Shown here piece by piece: positions 24,884-32,024 of a DNA stretch of 32,024 nucleotides. This stretch comes from Pirellulales bacterium. Its GTDB lineage: Bacteria; Planctomycetota; Planctomycetia; Pirellulales; JADZDJ01. The translations under genes were made by a program, and so were the position numbers. How positions within the stretch are numbered: position 1 is the stretch's first letter; every line of letters starts with the position of its first letter. The notes under the pieces were generated by a model. It made no database searches. It worked only from the letters and a program-made list of their open reading frames with translations, and was not told the origin of the DNA. The DNA is taken from NCBI GenBank assembly GCA_035656635.1, contig DASRSD010000093.1, forward strand, positions 1-32,024, written 5' to 3'.

Positions 24884-26215
24884 TTAGCACTGCAACATGG
24901 TTCGTTGGCGAAATGCACTGGCGGGCAAACGGACACCTGCCCGTTCCAAACGTTCCATAAACGTGGGACGAATCCCTGTCGCTTCAAAACGACCCACGGC
25001 ACGGCTTGCTTCGTCAATTCCATCCTGGCAATACAGATAAATGTCCTGCATCACGACCGTTTCCTGTTCCATTCCCGTGATCTCGGTAATATGAGTTATT
25101 TTTCTCAGCCCGCCTTGGAGGCGATTGGCTTGAATGATCAAATCGACCGAGCTTGCAATCTGTTGGCGCAAGGCCTTCAAAGGCAATTCGAATCCGGCCA
25201 TGGTGATCATGGTTTCAATGCGCGAAATGGCGTCGCGCGGCGAGTTGGCGTGCAGGGTGGTCATTGATCCTTCGTGACCGGTATTCATGGCCTGCAACAT
25301 ATCAAGCGTTTCCGCTCCGCGGCACTCGCCGATGATCACTCTTTCAGGCCGCATACGCAGGGCGTTTTTCACCAAATCGGTAGCGGTAATTGCCCCTTTG
25401 CCTTCGATGTTCGGTGGCCTGGTCTCCAAGCGTACAACGTGTTCTTGCTGGAGCTGCAATTCGGCCGCGTCTTCGATGGTCACAATGCGTTCATGACCGG
25501 GGATAAAGCTGGACAAAGTATTTAGCAATGTCGTTTTACCAGAGCCCGTACCGCCGGAGATGAGGATGTTCAGCCGCGCTTTGATGGCGCCTTCCAGCAG
25601 CATGACCATTTCCGGCGTGAATGCTTTATAGTTGAGCAGGTCTTCCAACTTGAGTGGATTGGCGCCGAAGCGACGGATGGAAACAGCAGCTCCATCCAAT
25701 GCCAACGGCGGAATGATGGCGTTTACACGGCTGCCATCCGGCAACCGGGCATCAACCATCGGGCAGACTTCGTCCACCCGGCGTCCCACGCGCGACACAA
25801 TTCGATCGATGATTTGCAGCAGGTGCGAATTGTCGCGAAATTGAACGTTGGTTTTTTCCAGCTTCCCGCGACGTTCGACATAAATGTGCTTGGGGCCATT
25901 GATCAAAATATCGCTGATCCCCGAATCTTTTAGCAGCAATTCTAGCGGGCCTAGGCCGAACGTTTCGTCGAGCACTTCTTCGACCAGGCGATCTCGCTCG
26001 CTGCGATTCAGCAGATGATCTTCCGTGTCGCACAAGTGCTCCACGACGAGCCGAATTTCCCGACGCAACACATCGCCTTCGAGTTCACCCACGCGCGACA
26101 AATCGAGCTTGTCGACCAATTTGGTATGGATCCGACGCTTCAAAGCCTCAAAATCGGAGGACGAAGTTTTATCGCCTGGACGAGAAACAGTCGGCATGGG
26201 TTTAATCGGCGGCAT
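24884..26215 (-). CDS. cpaF: CpaF/TadA secretion ATPase of the Tad pilus
   Basis: This is a type II/IV secretion ATPase that powers pilus assembly at the cytoplasmic face of the inner membrane. The 443-residue protein has the N-terminal region with [20 protein letters not shown], the D-G-S-R-V-N motif ([13 protein letters not shown]), Walker [10 protein letters not shown] at residues 221-229, the aspartate box [10 protein letters not shown], Walker B-type [11 protein letters not shown] at 292-302, and the histidine box TTLHANS at 319-325. All catalytic elements are intact. The N-terminal 20 residues are variable and two ATGs (residues 1 and 7) could start; no Shine-Dalgarno sequence helps. 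It lies between cpaE and tadB, the standard order for Tad loci. Confidence 0.95.
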   Translation of the reverse strand: MPPIKPMPTVSRPGDKTSSSDFEALKRRIHTKLVDKLDLSRVGELEGDVLRREIRLVVEHLCDTEDHLLNRSERDRLVEEVLDETFGLGPLELLLKDSGISDILINGPKHIYVERRGKLEKTNVQFRDNSHLLQIIDRIVSRVGRRVDEVCPMVDARLPDGSRVNAIIPPLALDGAAVSIRRFGANPLKLEDLLNYKAFTPEMVMLLEGAIKARLNILISGGTGSGKTTLLNTLSSFIPGHERIVTIEDAAELQLQQEHVVRLETRPPNIEGKGAITATDLVKNALRMRPERVIIGECRGAETLDMLQAMNTGHEGSMTTLHANSPRDAISRIETMITMAGFELPLKALRQQIASSVDLIIQANRLQGGLRKITHITEITGMEQETVVMQDIYLYCQDGIDEASRAVGRFEATGIRPTFMERLERAGVRLPASAFRQRTMLQC

Positions 26216-26386
26216 AGAAGTGTGGAGCTAATGGAGTGAAAATGGGGACGGGTATACTCCCGACCCCGACAACCATAGCTCACATTTAGCAGCGTCGGCG
26301 TCGCAAAAAAGCGACTGCCAGAAAAGAAAAGTTGACGGGAAATGTGGCAGGACGCTCATCCGAAGCGTCGGTGCAGCATCCAGCGA

Positions 26387-27610
26387 CTATTTTTTGCTGC
26401 CAAACAATCCCTTCCACCGCGAGCCTTTTCCTGCTTTGACGCTTTCCTCGATATTGGCGGCTGAATTTTCGGATACCGCGCCGGAGCTGAACCGCTCGGC
26501 CATTTCGACGATCGCTTGCGTGATCGCTGCTTTGGCCGCATGCTCTAAAAGCGGCACGCCATTGTTGCGCACTTCGGACATGGTGCGATAATCGTTCGGC
26601 AGTTCCCAGAAAATTTCGCGGCCGATGGTCTCTTGCGCCTTTTTGGAGCTGATTTGCGACGCATCCAGCCCCACCCGGTTGACGACGATTTTCACCTTCT
26701 CTTTTAATCCCTCGATTTCGCCGAACGACATCATCAACCGAACCACATTTCGCAAACACGGCAAATCAAGCTGGGTTACCAACAACACTTCGGTGGCCGT
26801 TTCCAGTGCAACCATGTCCAAGGCGTTGTAGCCCTTGGAAAGGTCGATGATTAAATGCGTAAAGGTCGCCTTCAACAAACCAATCATTCGTTGCAGATCT
26901 TCCGTAGTGATCTGGGCGGCGTCCGCTAATTGAACCGGGCGCGGCAACAGGAACAGCCCGGACGAATGCTTGGTCAGCGAGCGCTTGAGAAGCGTGAAGT
27001 CAAGTCGTTCCACATTTTGGGCCACGTCGACCAGGGTATAGTCGGGAATCGTGTCGAGAAACACATCGGCATCGCCGAGACTTAAATCGAGATCCACGAG
27101 GCAAACCGAGTTCTTCGAATCCGCAGCCAATGCGCAACCTAAGTTGACTGCCAGGCTGGTAGTGCCGACTCCGCCCGTAGCTCCGCACACAGAAATCACC
27201 TGGCAGCCACGAACTTTGCCTTCCCCCTTGCCAAACTGACGCTCGCTCAATCGCCCAAGAGCACCAACTAAATCTTCAATTTTAAGCGGCTTGGGCAAGA
27301 ACTCTTTTGCGCCGGCACGCATGGCGCGCAGGATCAAACTGCCATCAGTCGATCCGCTAACGACCAGAATGCTGCACTGAGGCGATGCCGCCGCCAACTG
27401 CTCGACCAGCTTCAACGCTTTGTCCGGATCAGCATCGAGAGCGACAACGCCAATATCGGGATGCGTTTGCGCAATGACATCCGCGAAAAACTCGTAGCGG
27501 GAGCATTCCGCTTCCAACCACACCATGTCCAGGCCAAGCAAAATCGACTTGAGCGATTCCCGTGATGGATCGCTAGGGTCGACAATGGCTAGCCGTAAAA
27601 CGTTAGTCAT
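26387..27610 (-). CDS. cpaE: CpaE/TadZ: receiver-like domain plus MinD-type ATPase
   Basis: CpaE/TadZ proteins localise the Tad machine to its site in the cell. Residues 1-120 form a receiver-like domain (LRLAIVDPSD, VVALDADPD with a possible phosphoacceptor at D59, ILVVSGSTDG, and FLPKPL with the conserved lysine). Residues 135-385 form a MinD/ParA-type ATPase with the P-loop CGATGGVGTTSLAVNLG, where the lysines of the standard deviant Walker A motif are absent and a threonine stands before the T-S pair. This is common for TadZ proteins and may mean slow or no ATP hydrolysis. The motif SVCLVDLDLSLGDADVFLD follows. The C-terminus ends with a basic tail (WKGLFGSKK). The gene is followed, after 171 bases, by cpaF. 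Confidence 0.92.
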   Translation of the reverse strand: MTNVLRLAIVDPSDPSRESLKSILLGLDMVWLEAECSRYEFFADVIAQTHPDIGVVALDADPDKALKLVEQLAAASPQCSILVVSGSTDGSLILRAMRAGAKEFLPKPLKIEDLVGALGRLSERQFGKGEGKVRGCQVISVCGATGGVGTTSLAVNLGCALAADSKNSVCLVDLDLSLGDADVFLDTIPDYTLVDVAQNVERLDFTLLKRSLTKHSSGLFLLPRPVQLADAAQITTEDLQRMIGLLKATFTHLIIDLSKGYNALDMVALETATEVLLVTQLDLPCLRNVVRLMMSFGEIEGLKEKVKIVVNRVGLDASQISSKKAQETIGREIFWELPNDYRTMSEVRNNGVPLLEHAAKAAITQAIVEMAERFSSGAVSENSAANIEESVKAGKGSRWKGLFGSKK

Positions 27611-27794
27611 GTTGTAATTCTGGAAACATGCCGCACTGCAGTGAAGAACCGCCTAGCAAAGATGAATTCTTATGCCGTCGATCCAATGCTGACGCAAGCA
27701 TGTTGCCTCAGGCATCTGCACAACATTAAGAATTCGTCTTCAAAACTCCACAGGCAGCGCGTTGACGTCATAAAACTTAGGGCACGAGCGCTCT

Positions 27795-29774
27795 CTAGTT
27801 TAATACGTCATATCCAACCGGCCCGATGAAACCAGGCGAGCCGCCCGAAGGAATCGCCCCGTTTGCCGGATACTGATTTTGCACCGTAGGCGGTTTGTAA
27901 CGGTTATCCGTACTGGATGAAACGGATGGCGTGGCAGACGGCGGGGATGCCACGGCAGGTGGCACAGCATTGGGTAGGCGTGCAATCCGGCTGGTTTGAT
28001 TCATGCTATTGCTGGTCGTATTGCCCGATCCAGGTGCATAACCAGATGACGTCGGCCTGGCAGGCGGAGGTGGGGATGGAATGGGTTCCGGCGATGCGGG
28101 AACGATACCGCCAGGCATCGGTCCCATCATAAACGGCGCGCCTTCGGGTCCATATCCTGGGCCTTCGCGCAAGTCGCCTGAGCCACAGGCGGGGTTGCAG
28201 CCATAAGGACCACACGGACCCTTTGAAGGCACTTCGTTGTAACCTTTGAAATACAGGCCACAATCACTGGGAACATCGGTATGCATGCCGGGGAAGCACT
28301 GCGGAACTTCGCAGGGATCCAGTGCTTGGACAATCTCAGGCGTAACCAGGAATAACAATTCTACTTCTTCTTCTGTCTGCTTCACATGACGGAAGGCTGC
28401 GCCAACGTAGGGCATTTCACCCAGCCAAGGGATTTCCTGTTTTTCTGCATTCAACCTCTTTTGCACCAATCCTGCGATGGCCAACGTTTGCCCTGCTCTC
28501 ATTTCCACGCCGGTATCTACCTGACGTAATGTGAAAGCGGGGGACTCTACGCCTGGCGCAATCTCAAAACTTTGCGTGGGATCAAGTTCGCGATCAATCG
28601 GGCGGACTTCCAACCGAATGTTTCCATTCCCCAGGACGATGGGCACAAAGTCAACCGTAATTCCGGTGTCTTTATAGGCTACGCTAACACCGTTCAAAGT
28701 GGAGTTGGCCGGATAGGGAATTTCGCCGCCAACTTTGAACTGTGCCGGACGACCGCTGACGGTAACCAGCGTGGGATCGGACAAGACCTTCAACAAATCT
28801 TCCTTTCGCAGGGCATCCAGGAAGCCAAAGAAGGCTGTATTGTTCTTCACCAAGCCAAAGCGAACCGTGTCGCCCAACGCGGAGGGTGCCGCGGTGCCGG
28901 CAACCGTTCCAGGAGCAAGGAGATTGCTAATGCTGGACGCTAGAAAACTTCCGCCGTTAACGGAGGCGAAGTCAAAGCCTAACTCTCGCAGCTTCGTTCG
29001 CGACACTTCTGCCACCTTCACGTGCAACATGATCTGTTGCACGCCGCCCACCTGAATGTTCGGCACGACCTTGGGATAATAATCTTGCGCGATTTGAATA
29101 ATTTGGCTGATTTGATCGGCGCGATCGACAAAACCAGTCAACAGCACGCTGCTGGCCATTGGACGAACACGCAAGTTAGCGGCAGGAAATTCTGCGCGAA
29201 GCAGTTCCGTCAACTCGCGCGCGTCGCCAGAGACCACGCAATCGACGGTATAGATTTGGCCTTTCTCGTTCCACAAATTGATTTGGGTTACCCCGGCTTT
29301 TTTGGCCAATACCTGAATTTCGTTGGGAGACAGCGCGGTCAATTCCAAGATTTCACGATTATTAACCTGGGCGCGAGGAATGTTTTGGTCCAGTGTTAAA
29401 ATGCGGCTGGCGTTGACCGTCATTTCCATCCGTTCCGAGGGGCCCTGAATGTGGTGAATCAAATCGTTTGCCACAGGCGCGAAACCCGACGGAATTGAAA
29501 GATCGTTGGAATGTTGCGGATCAGCGGCAGGGCTTTGTATCGCCCCCGGTGTTTGAGTTACGCCCGGCGTTTGAAATGCGCCGGGAGTTTGAATGGGACC
29601 AGGCGTCTGAATAGCGCCAAATGCCGGAGCGGGCGGCATTGTCCGAATCGGATTCGCGGATGGCAGCGGAGCGTTTAACTGCTGAGCGTATGCATTCTGA
29701 TTTACAGTGCATGCGATGACGATTGCGGCCATTGTGCGCGCAGCAGCAACCTGTCGGAAATTGCGTGAGAACAT
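27795..29774 (-). CDS. cpaC: CpaC/RcpA secretin of the Tad pilus
   Basis: The secretin forms the outer-membrane pore for the pilus fibre. A 30-residue signal peptide ends near QNAYA, and GAGGGGG stands before the ATG. Residues about 52-82 are a five-fold repeat of x-Q-T-P-G. The N0-like Pil_secretin domain (ILTLDQNIPRAQVNN) and a BON/N1-like region (SVLLTGFVDRADQISQI) follow, then the secretin core (QQIMLHVKVAEVSRTKLREL, KVLSDPTLVTVSGRPAQF, KVGGEIPYP, and the end motif EIPWLGEMPYVGAAFR with VELLFLVTPEIV at 471-482). Beyond it is a Pro/Gly/Cys-rich extension of about 170 residues, longer than I expect. It carries several CysX pairs, so it may form disulfides, as in an outer-surface module. The gene follows cpaB by 163 bases. 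Confidence 0.93.
   Translation of the reverse strand: MFSRNFRQVAAARTMAAIVIACTVNQNAYAQQLNAPLPSANPIRTMPPAPAFGAIQTPGPIQTPGAFQTPGVTQTPGAIQSPAADPQHSNDLSIPSGFAPVANDLIHHIQGPSERMEMTVNASRILTLDQNIPRAQVNNREILELTALSPNEIQVLAKKAGVTQINLWNEKGQIYTVDCVVSGDARELTELLRAEFPAANLRVRPMASSVLLTGFVDRADQISQIIQIAQDYYPKVVPNIQVGGVQQIMLHVKVAEVSRTKLRELGFDFASVNGGSFLASSISNLLAPGTVAGTAAPSALGDTVRFGLVKNNTAFFGFLDALRKEDLLKVLSDPTLVTVSGRPAQFKVGGEIPYPANSTLNGVSVAYKDTGITVDFVPIVLGNGNIRLEVRPIDRELDPTQSFEIAPGVESPAFTLRQVDTGVEMRAGQTLAIAGLVQKRLNAEKQEIPWLGEMPYVGAAFRHVKQTEEEVELLFLVTPEIVQALDPCEVPQCFPGMHTDVPSDCGLYFKGYNEVPSKGPCGPYGCNPACGSGDLREGPGYGPEGAPFMMGPMPGGIVPASPEPIPSPPPPARPTSSGYAPGSGNTTSNSMNQTSRIARLPNAVPPAVASPPSATPSVSSSTDNRYKPPTVQNQYPANGAIPSGGSPGFIGPVGYDVLN
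29539..29610 (-). repeat. 18-bp tandem repeat, four units, in the secretin gene
   Basis: Four units of 18 bases each end TTTGA or TCTGA on the plus strand; a partial fifth follows. On the coding strand each unit gives a six-residue piece of the form Q-T-P-G-x-x. The units have diverged at synonymous and nonsynonymous sites, so the array is not freshly expanded. It forms a flexible linker between signal peptide and the first secretin domain. Confidence 0.8.
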
Positions 29775-29840
29775 CCTTGTCCCCCTCTTGTGCTATCCCT
29801 AGCCTAGGAATTTGGTGTCAGTGAAAAGATGAGTGGATTA

Positions 29841-29856
29841 ACGAGGAACACCTCGT
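29841..29856. other. Short hairpin between cpaB and the secretin gene
   Basis: ACGAGG, a 4-base loop AACA and CCTCGT form a 6-bp stem in the 163-base gap between cpaB and cpaC. There is no T-run, so it is not a canonical terminator. It could act as a processing or partial attenuation site within the transcript. Confidence 0.25.
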
Positions 29857-29937
29857 AAGCCATGGGTCGTGAGCGAGAAATCTATAAGTGTTTGGGCGTC
29901 GTTTTCTTTCCGTAGCCGTCTCAGCAAAGCAAGGGCT

Positions 29938-30948
29938 TTATAAAGTCGGCTGTGCGGGCGATTGATTTGGGGAAGGGGTAACTACTGCAGCAGACGATTG
30001 GCCGCCGCTGCCAGTGGCGTCGACACTGTTATTTTGCCAACGGTCATCCTTGTTTTTTCGGCTGAATTCAACCCGACTCAGTTCGTCACCCTTTTGGAGC
30101 GTCATTGTAAAATGTTCTTCGGGATTCAGCGTTGACGCCGGCGTTGGTGCTGTTGACGGGGCAGAACCGGTTTGTTGTTTCAACCAATCGAGAATTCCTC
30201 CGCCAGATTTTGTCAAATCCTGGTCGTGGTTTCCTTTCGTTTTGCCAGTCAGAATCTCGTTTTCCTCGGTCCCCGACGTATCCGCCACTTGTTCGTCATT
30301 GGGATTGCGAAGCACAAGCCGAATATGCCCTAATTCGCTGGCCAGCGCAATCGTTTCCGCCTCACCGGGCGTGACAAGCAGCGATACCGTCTTGGCCGTA
30401 ATCGATTCGTCGGATTTATTGCCCTCCGTCGGTCGCCACTGTTCGTTGATGGCAAAGACGCGAATGTTTTGCAAAATGGTTTTCGCTACCTGGCTCTGCG
30501 AAATCGTTCCATGCTTGATGGAGACGACAATATCGACCCGATCGCCCGGTTGCAATAAATTTCCCGTGGCGCTGACTGCGTCCGCCGGCACGGCCACCAC
30601 TCGATAACCATGTGGAATTTCTTGAATGCGGTTGTCGACAGCAAACTTTGCCTTGCGGATCGGCTCACCCACCAAAATGATTCCACCCGCGCGTTGATTT
30701 TCCAGTTCCTTGATATCGTGGACCACGTCGGCAGGAATCTTTTCCTTAGGCCAATCTTCCAGTTGCACGTTTTTGTCCGACAGGGGCTCGTTGACCTTGA
30801 TATCGTGACTGGCCACCAGGATTTTATCCATCTCCACCACGGGGGCCTGGTCGTGGTTGCGGTTTTGCATCACCTGGCTAATGCCGATGGATGCCACCAA
30901 ACCACAGCCTAAAGCCAGCAACAACAAAATCAACGATTTGGGTCGCAT
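29938..30948 (-). CDS. cpaB: CpaB/RcpC Tad assembly protein (SAF domain)
   Basis: The 336-residue protein begins with a single membrane-spanning helix (KSLILLLLALGCGLVASIGI), followed by a SAF domain near residues 42-105 (KILVASHDIKVNEPLSDKNV, then EPIRKAKF) and the RcpC-type region (YRVVAVPADAVSATGNLLQP, GDRVDIVV, and TVSLLVTPGEAETIALASEL, then GHIRLVLRNPND). CpaB/RcpC is a periplasmic protein associated with the secretin and may bind peptidoglycan-like sugars through the SAF fold. The C-terminal 100 residues are disordered-looking, rich in Ser, Pro, Thr and Gln. The ATG is preceded by only a weak purine stretch. It starts 80 bases after the tadE stop and is followed by the secretin, the usual order in Tad loci. 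Confidence 0.93.
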   Translation of the reverse strand: MRPKSLILLLLALGCGLVASIGISQVMQNRNHDQAPVVEMDKILVASHDIKVNEPLSDKNVQLEDWPKEKIPADVVHDIKELENQRAGGIILVGEPIRKAKFAVDNRIQEIPHGYRVVAVPADAVSATGNLLQPGDRVDIVVSIKHGTISQSQVAKTILQNIRVFAINEQWRPTEGNKSDESITAKTVSLLVTPGEAETIALASELGHIRLVLRNPNDEQVADTSGTEENEILTGKTKGNHDQDLTKSGGGILDWLKQQTGSAPSTAPTPASTLNPEEHFTMTLQKGDELSRVEFSRKNKDDRWQNNSVDATGSGGQSSAAVVTPSPNQSPAQPTL

Positions 30949-31028
30949 AATTTGCTCTCACGTGAAACTTCAAGTTCGAGTCTTCGATCGCAATCGAGGC
31001 GCTGCAACTTGAGATTTTGGATTCAATT

Positions 31029-31544
31029 TTACTGTACGCCCTCTCGCCGCATCACGGACGTCGCCGACAGGGTTGTTGAACCAAGGTACAACGGAGTCGG
31101 CAACCAACTGACTTTTGAAAATGGAATCGATACGCTCACTGTCACCGGGCTACCGGTAGTCTGGCTGCTCGGTGGATTTGGAGTTACCGTAATGGTTGTG
31201 AAGGTTGTGGATATTTTGGCGGCGGTCAAATAATTGTTGACTGCCGTTTGAACATCCGAATAGGTCGATCCGTCCAGCACGCCCACTCGGGCGCCTTCCC
31301 GCGCAGCATTCGTAATGACTTGCTGCACCATCACCATTCGGCCGTATTCAACCATGCCGAATACGAGCAGGAAAAATACCGGGGCAACGATTGCGAATTC
31401 AACGACAGCGGCCCCTCGTCGGTGTCTTCGGCAAGTCCGGCAGAACTTCTCCACTTTCGGCGCAGGTGCCGTCAGATTTACCGAAGTTACCTGGCTTTGA
31501 CCGCGCAACGCACGGTGATAGCATCGCAAAGTATTCATGTTCAT
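31029..31544 (-). CDS. tadE: TadE-like pseudopilin
   Basis: I choose the ATG at 31544 because it overlaps the TGA that ends the upstream prepilin-peptidase frame in an ATGA arrangement, typical of translational coupling; the longer frame starts at a TTG. The 171-residue protein has the TadE signature RRGAAVVEFAIVAPVFFLLV followed by FGMVEYGRM: a prepilin-like cleavage region with a glutamate at the fifth or so position after the Gly, then a hydrophobic helix. The periplasmic part carries VITNAAREGARVGVLDGS, found in many TadE/TadG proteins, and a beta-rich C-terminus. TadE is a pseudopilin processed by the same peptidase as Flp pilin and needed for pilus formation. A basic leader of about 45 residues before the helix is longer than usual; the next ATG at 31538 hardly shortens it. 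Confidence 0.9.
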   Translation of the reverse strand: MNMNTLRCYHRALRGQSQVTSVNLTAPAPKVEKFCRTCRRHRRGAAVVEFAIVAPVFFLLVFGMVEYGRMVMVQQVITNAAREGARVGVLDGSTYSDVQTAVNNYLTAAKISTTFTTITVTPNPPSSQTTGSPVTVSVSIPFSKVSWLPTPLYLGSTTLSATSVMRREGVQ

Positions 31545-31693
31545 AGCAGCAATCCAGCCCAAAAGAAGTAAGCAATGGTGCCAATGGCGATCGGAATGCC
31601 ATAAGGCAGTAGCAGCATCGTGCTTTTTCGTTCCGCGGCAATGGCAGCTAATTCGGTGGGTTTACCGATGGTAATTACCTCGCCGACAATCGA
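31541..31693 (-). pseudogene. C-terminal 50 codons of prepilin peptidase, beyond an in-frame TGA
   Basis: Directly after the TGA at 31694-31696 the same frame continues for 50 codons to a TGA overlapping the tadE start. The peptide reads from SIVGEVITIGKPTELAA through RKSTMLLLPYG to IPIAIGTIAYFFWAGLLL, which is the expected C-terminal loop and last membrane helix of TadV/CpaA-type peptidases. No start codon fits independent translation. The stretch is therefore the end of the upstream gene cut off by one stop codon, whether by mutation, sequencing error or recoding. Confidence 0.8.
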
Positions 31694-32024
31694 TCAGAAT
31701 TGATCTTTATGGTGTTTCCATTTATGCCGCAGGAGGACCATTGTCAGAGCAATCACTCCGCCGACCAGCGCCGATATACAGAACGAATAAAATGTGGTTG
31801 TGGCGCCAACCCAAGCTCCCACGCCTGCTAGCAGTTTCACATCTCCGGCGCCCATGCCGCCAATTGCGTATGCTGGCATCAGTAACGCCAATCCCACCAC
31901 CGTGCCTAACAAGCTTTCCCCTAATCCTGCCCAGCCTGCTGTGACGGCGCCGAAAACCCATCCGCTAATAATCATGGGAAACGTAAGCCAGTTGGGCACG
32001 CGTAATTGCCGACCGTCGATCACG
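31694..32024 (-). CDS. Prepilin peptidase TadV/CpaA, cut at the window edge and by an in-frame TGA
   Basis: This A24-family aspartic peptidase should cleave the leader peptides of Flp pilin and TadE at the inner membrane. The visible part starts within the first catalytic region (IDGRQLRVPNWLT, catalytic Asp) and contains the second, GMGAGDVKLLAGVGAW, with the G-x-G-D motif. Membrane helices flank both. The gene runs off the right edge, so its start is not visible. The frame meets TGA at 31694-31696 after KHHKDQF, while the family-like sequence continues in the same frame for 50 codons. The truncated product would keep both catalytic aspartates but lose the last helix. It leads the Tad gene run here, upstream of tadE. 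Confidence 0.88.
   Translation of the reverse strand, partial: VIDGRQLRVPNWLTFPMIISGWVFGAVTAGWAGLGESLLGTVVGLALLMPAYAIGGMGAGDVKLLAGVGAWVGATTTFYSFCISALVGGVIALTMVLLRHKWKHHKDQF

Noticed and set aside
27781-27800. GAGCGCTC near the end of the secretin gene as a further copy of the dispersed repeat
   Set aside because: Only the 8-base palindrome is shared; the CGTTTAGCC head and the middle part are absent.

Overview
The window looks like a chromosomal segment from a planctomycete, most likely a Pirellulales-type member of the Planctomycetota. This rests on the mix of gene families: a PEP-CTERM sorted exoprotein, a YHYH protein, several lineage-type secreted proteins with no recognisable catalytic domain, a CAP-like protein, and a Tad pilus locus, together with sparse Shine-Dalgarno sequences. 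No 16S or other taxonomic marker is present, so the placement is inference. I see no phage, IS element, CRISPR array, tRNA or rRNA.

Left part (1-7321): envelope and secreted proteins. These are a YHYH protein cut by the window edge, a trypsin-like PEP-CTERM protease, a small conserved-looking protein, a large secreted protein of unknown function on the minus strand, and a secreted protein with a thioredoxin-like segment (no CXXC) and a CAP-like C-terminus.

Middle part (7322-20800): mostly housekeeping genes. Inorganic pyrophosphatase converges on an AMP-forming acyl-CoA synthetase. An LptF/LptG-type permease is divergent from a plus-strand run of comF, a DUF502 membrane protein, hemC and an MFS transporter. 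Then come an XRE-type regulator, a membrane-anchored PIN/TRAM protein (YacL type) and pheT, which encodes a short phenylalanyl-tRNA synthetase beta chain without the usual OB-fold domain and without pheS beside it. A roughly 40-bp GC-rich repeat occurs three times between 7.4 and 8.75 kb; two copies are read in frame inside the acyl-CoA synthetase gene. The gap after the MFS gene (15583-16074) holds a strikingly self-complementary stretch that could be a structured RNA.

Right part (20833-32024, all minus strand): a Tad (tight adherence, Flp-type) pilus locus. In transcription order it runs prepilin peptidase (cut by the edge), TadE pseudopilin, CpaB/RcpC, CpaC/RcpA secretin, CpaE/TadZ, CpaF/TadA ATPase, TadB, TadC, a secreted protein with a weak OmpA-like region, and a TPR lipoprotein in the TadD position. 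Together these would process pilins, power and anchor the inner-membrane platform, and export the fibre through the secretin. No Flp major pilin gene is visible and may lie beyond the right edge. The prepilin peptidase reading frame carries an in-frame TGA 50 codons before the stop that overlaps the tadE start codon, which points to a recent nonsense mutation, a sequencing error or recoding.
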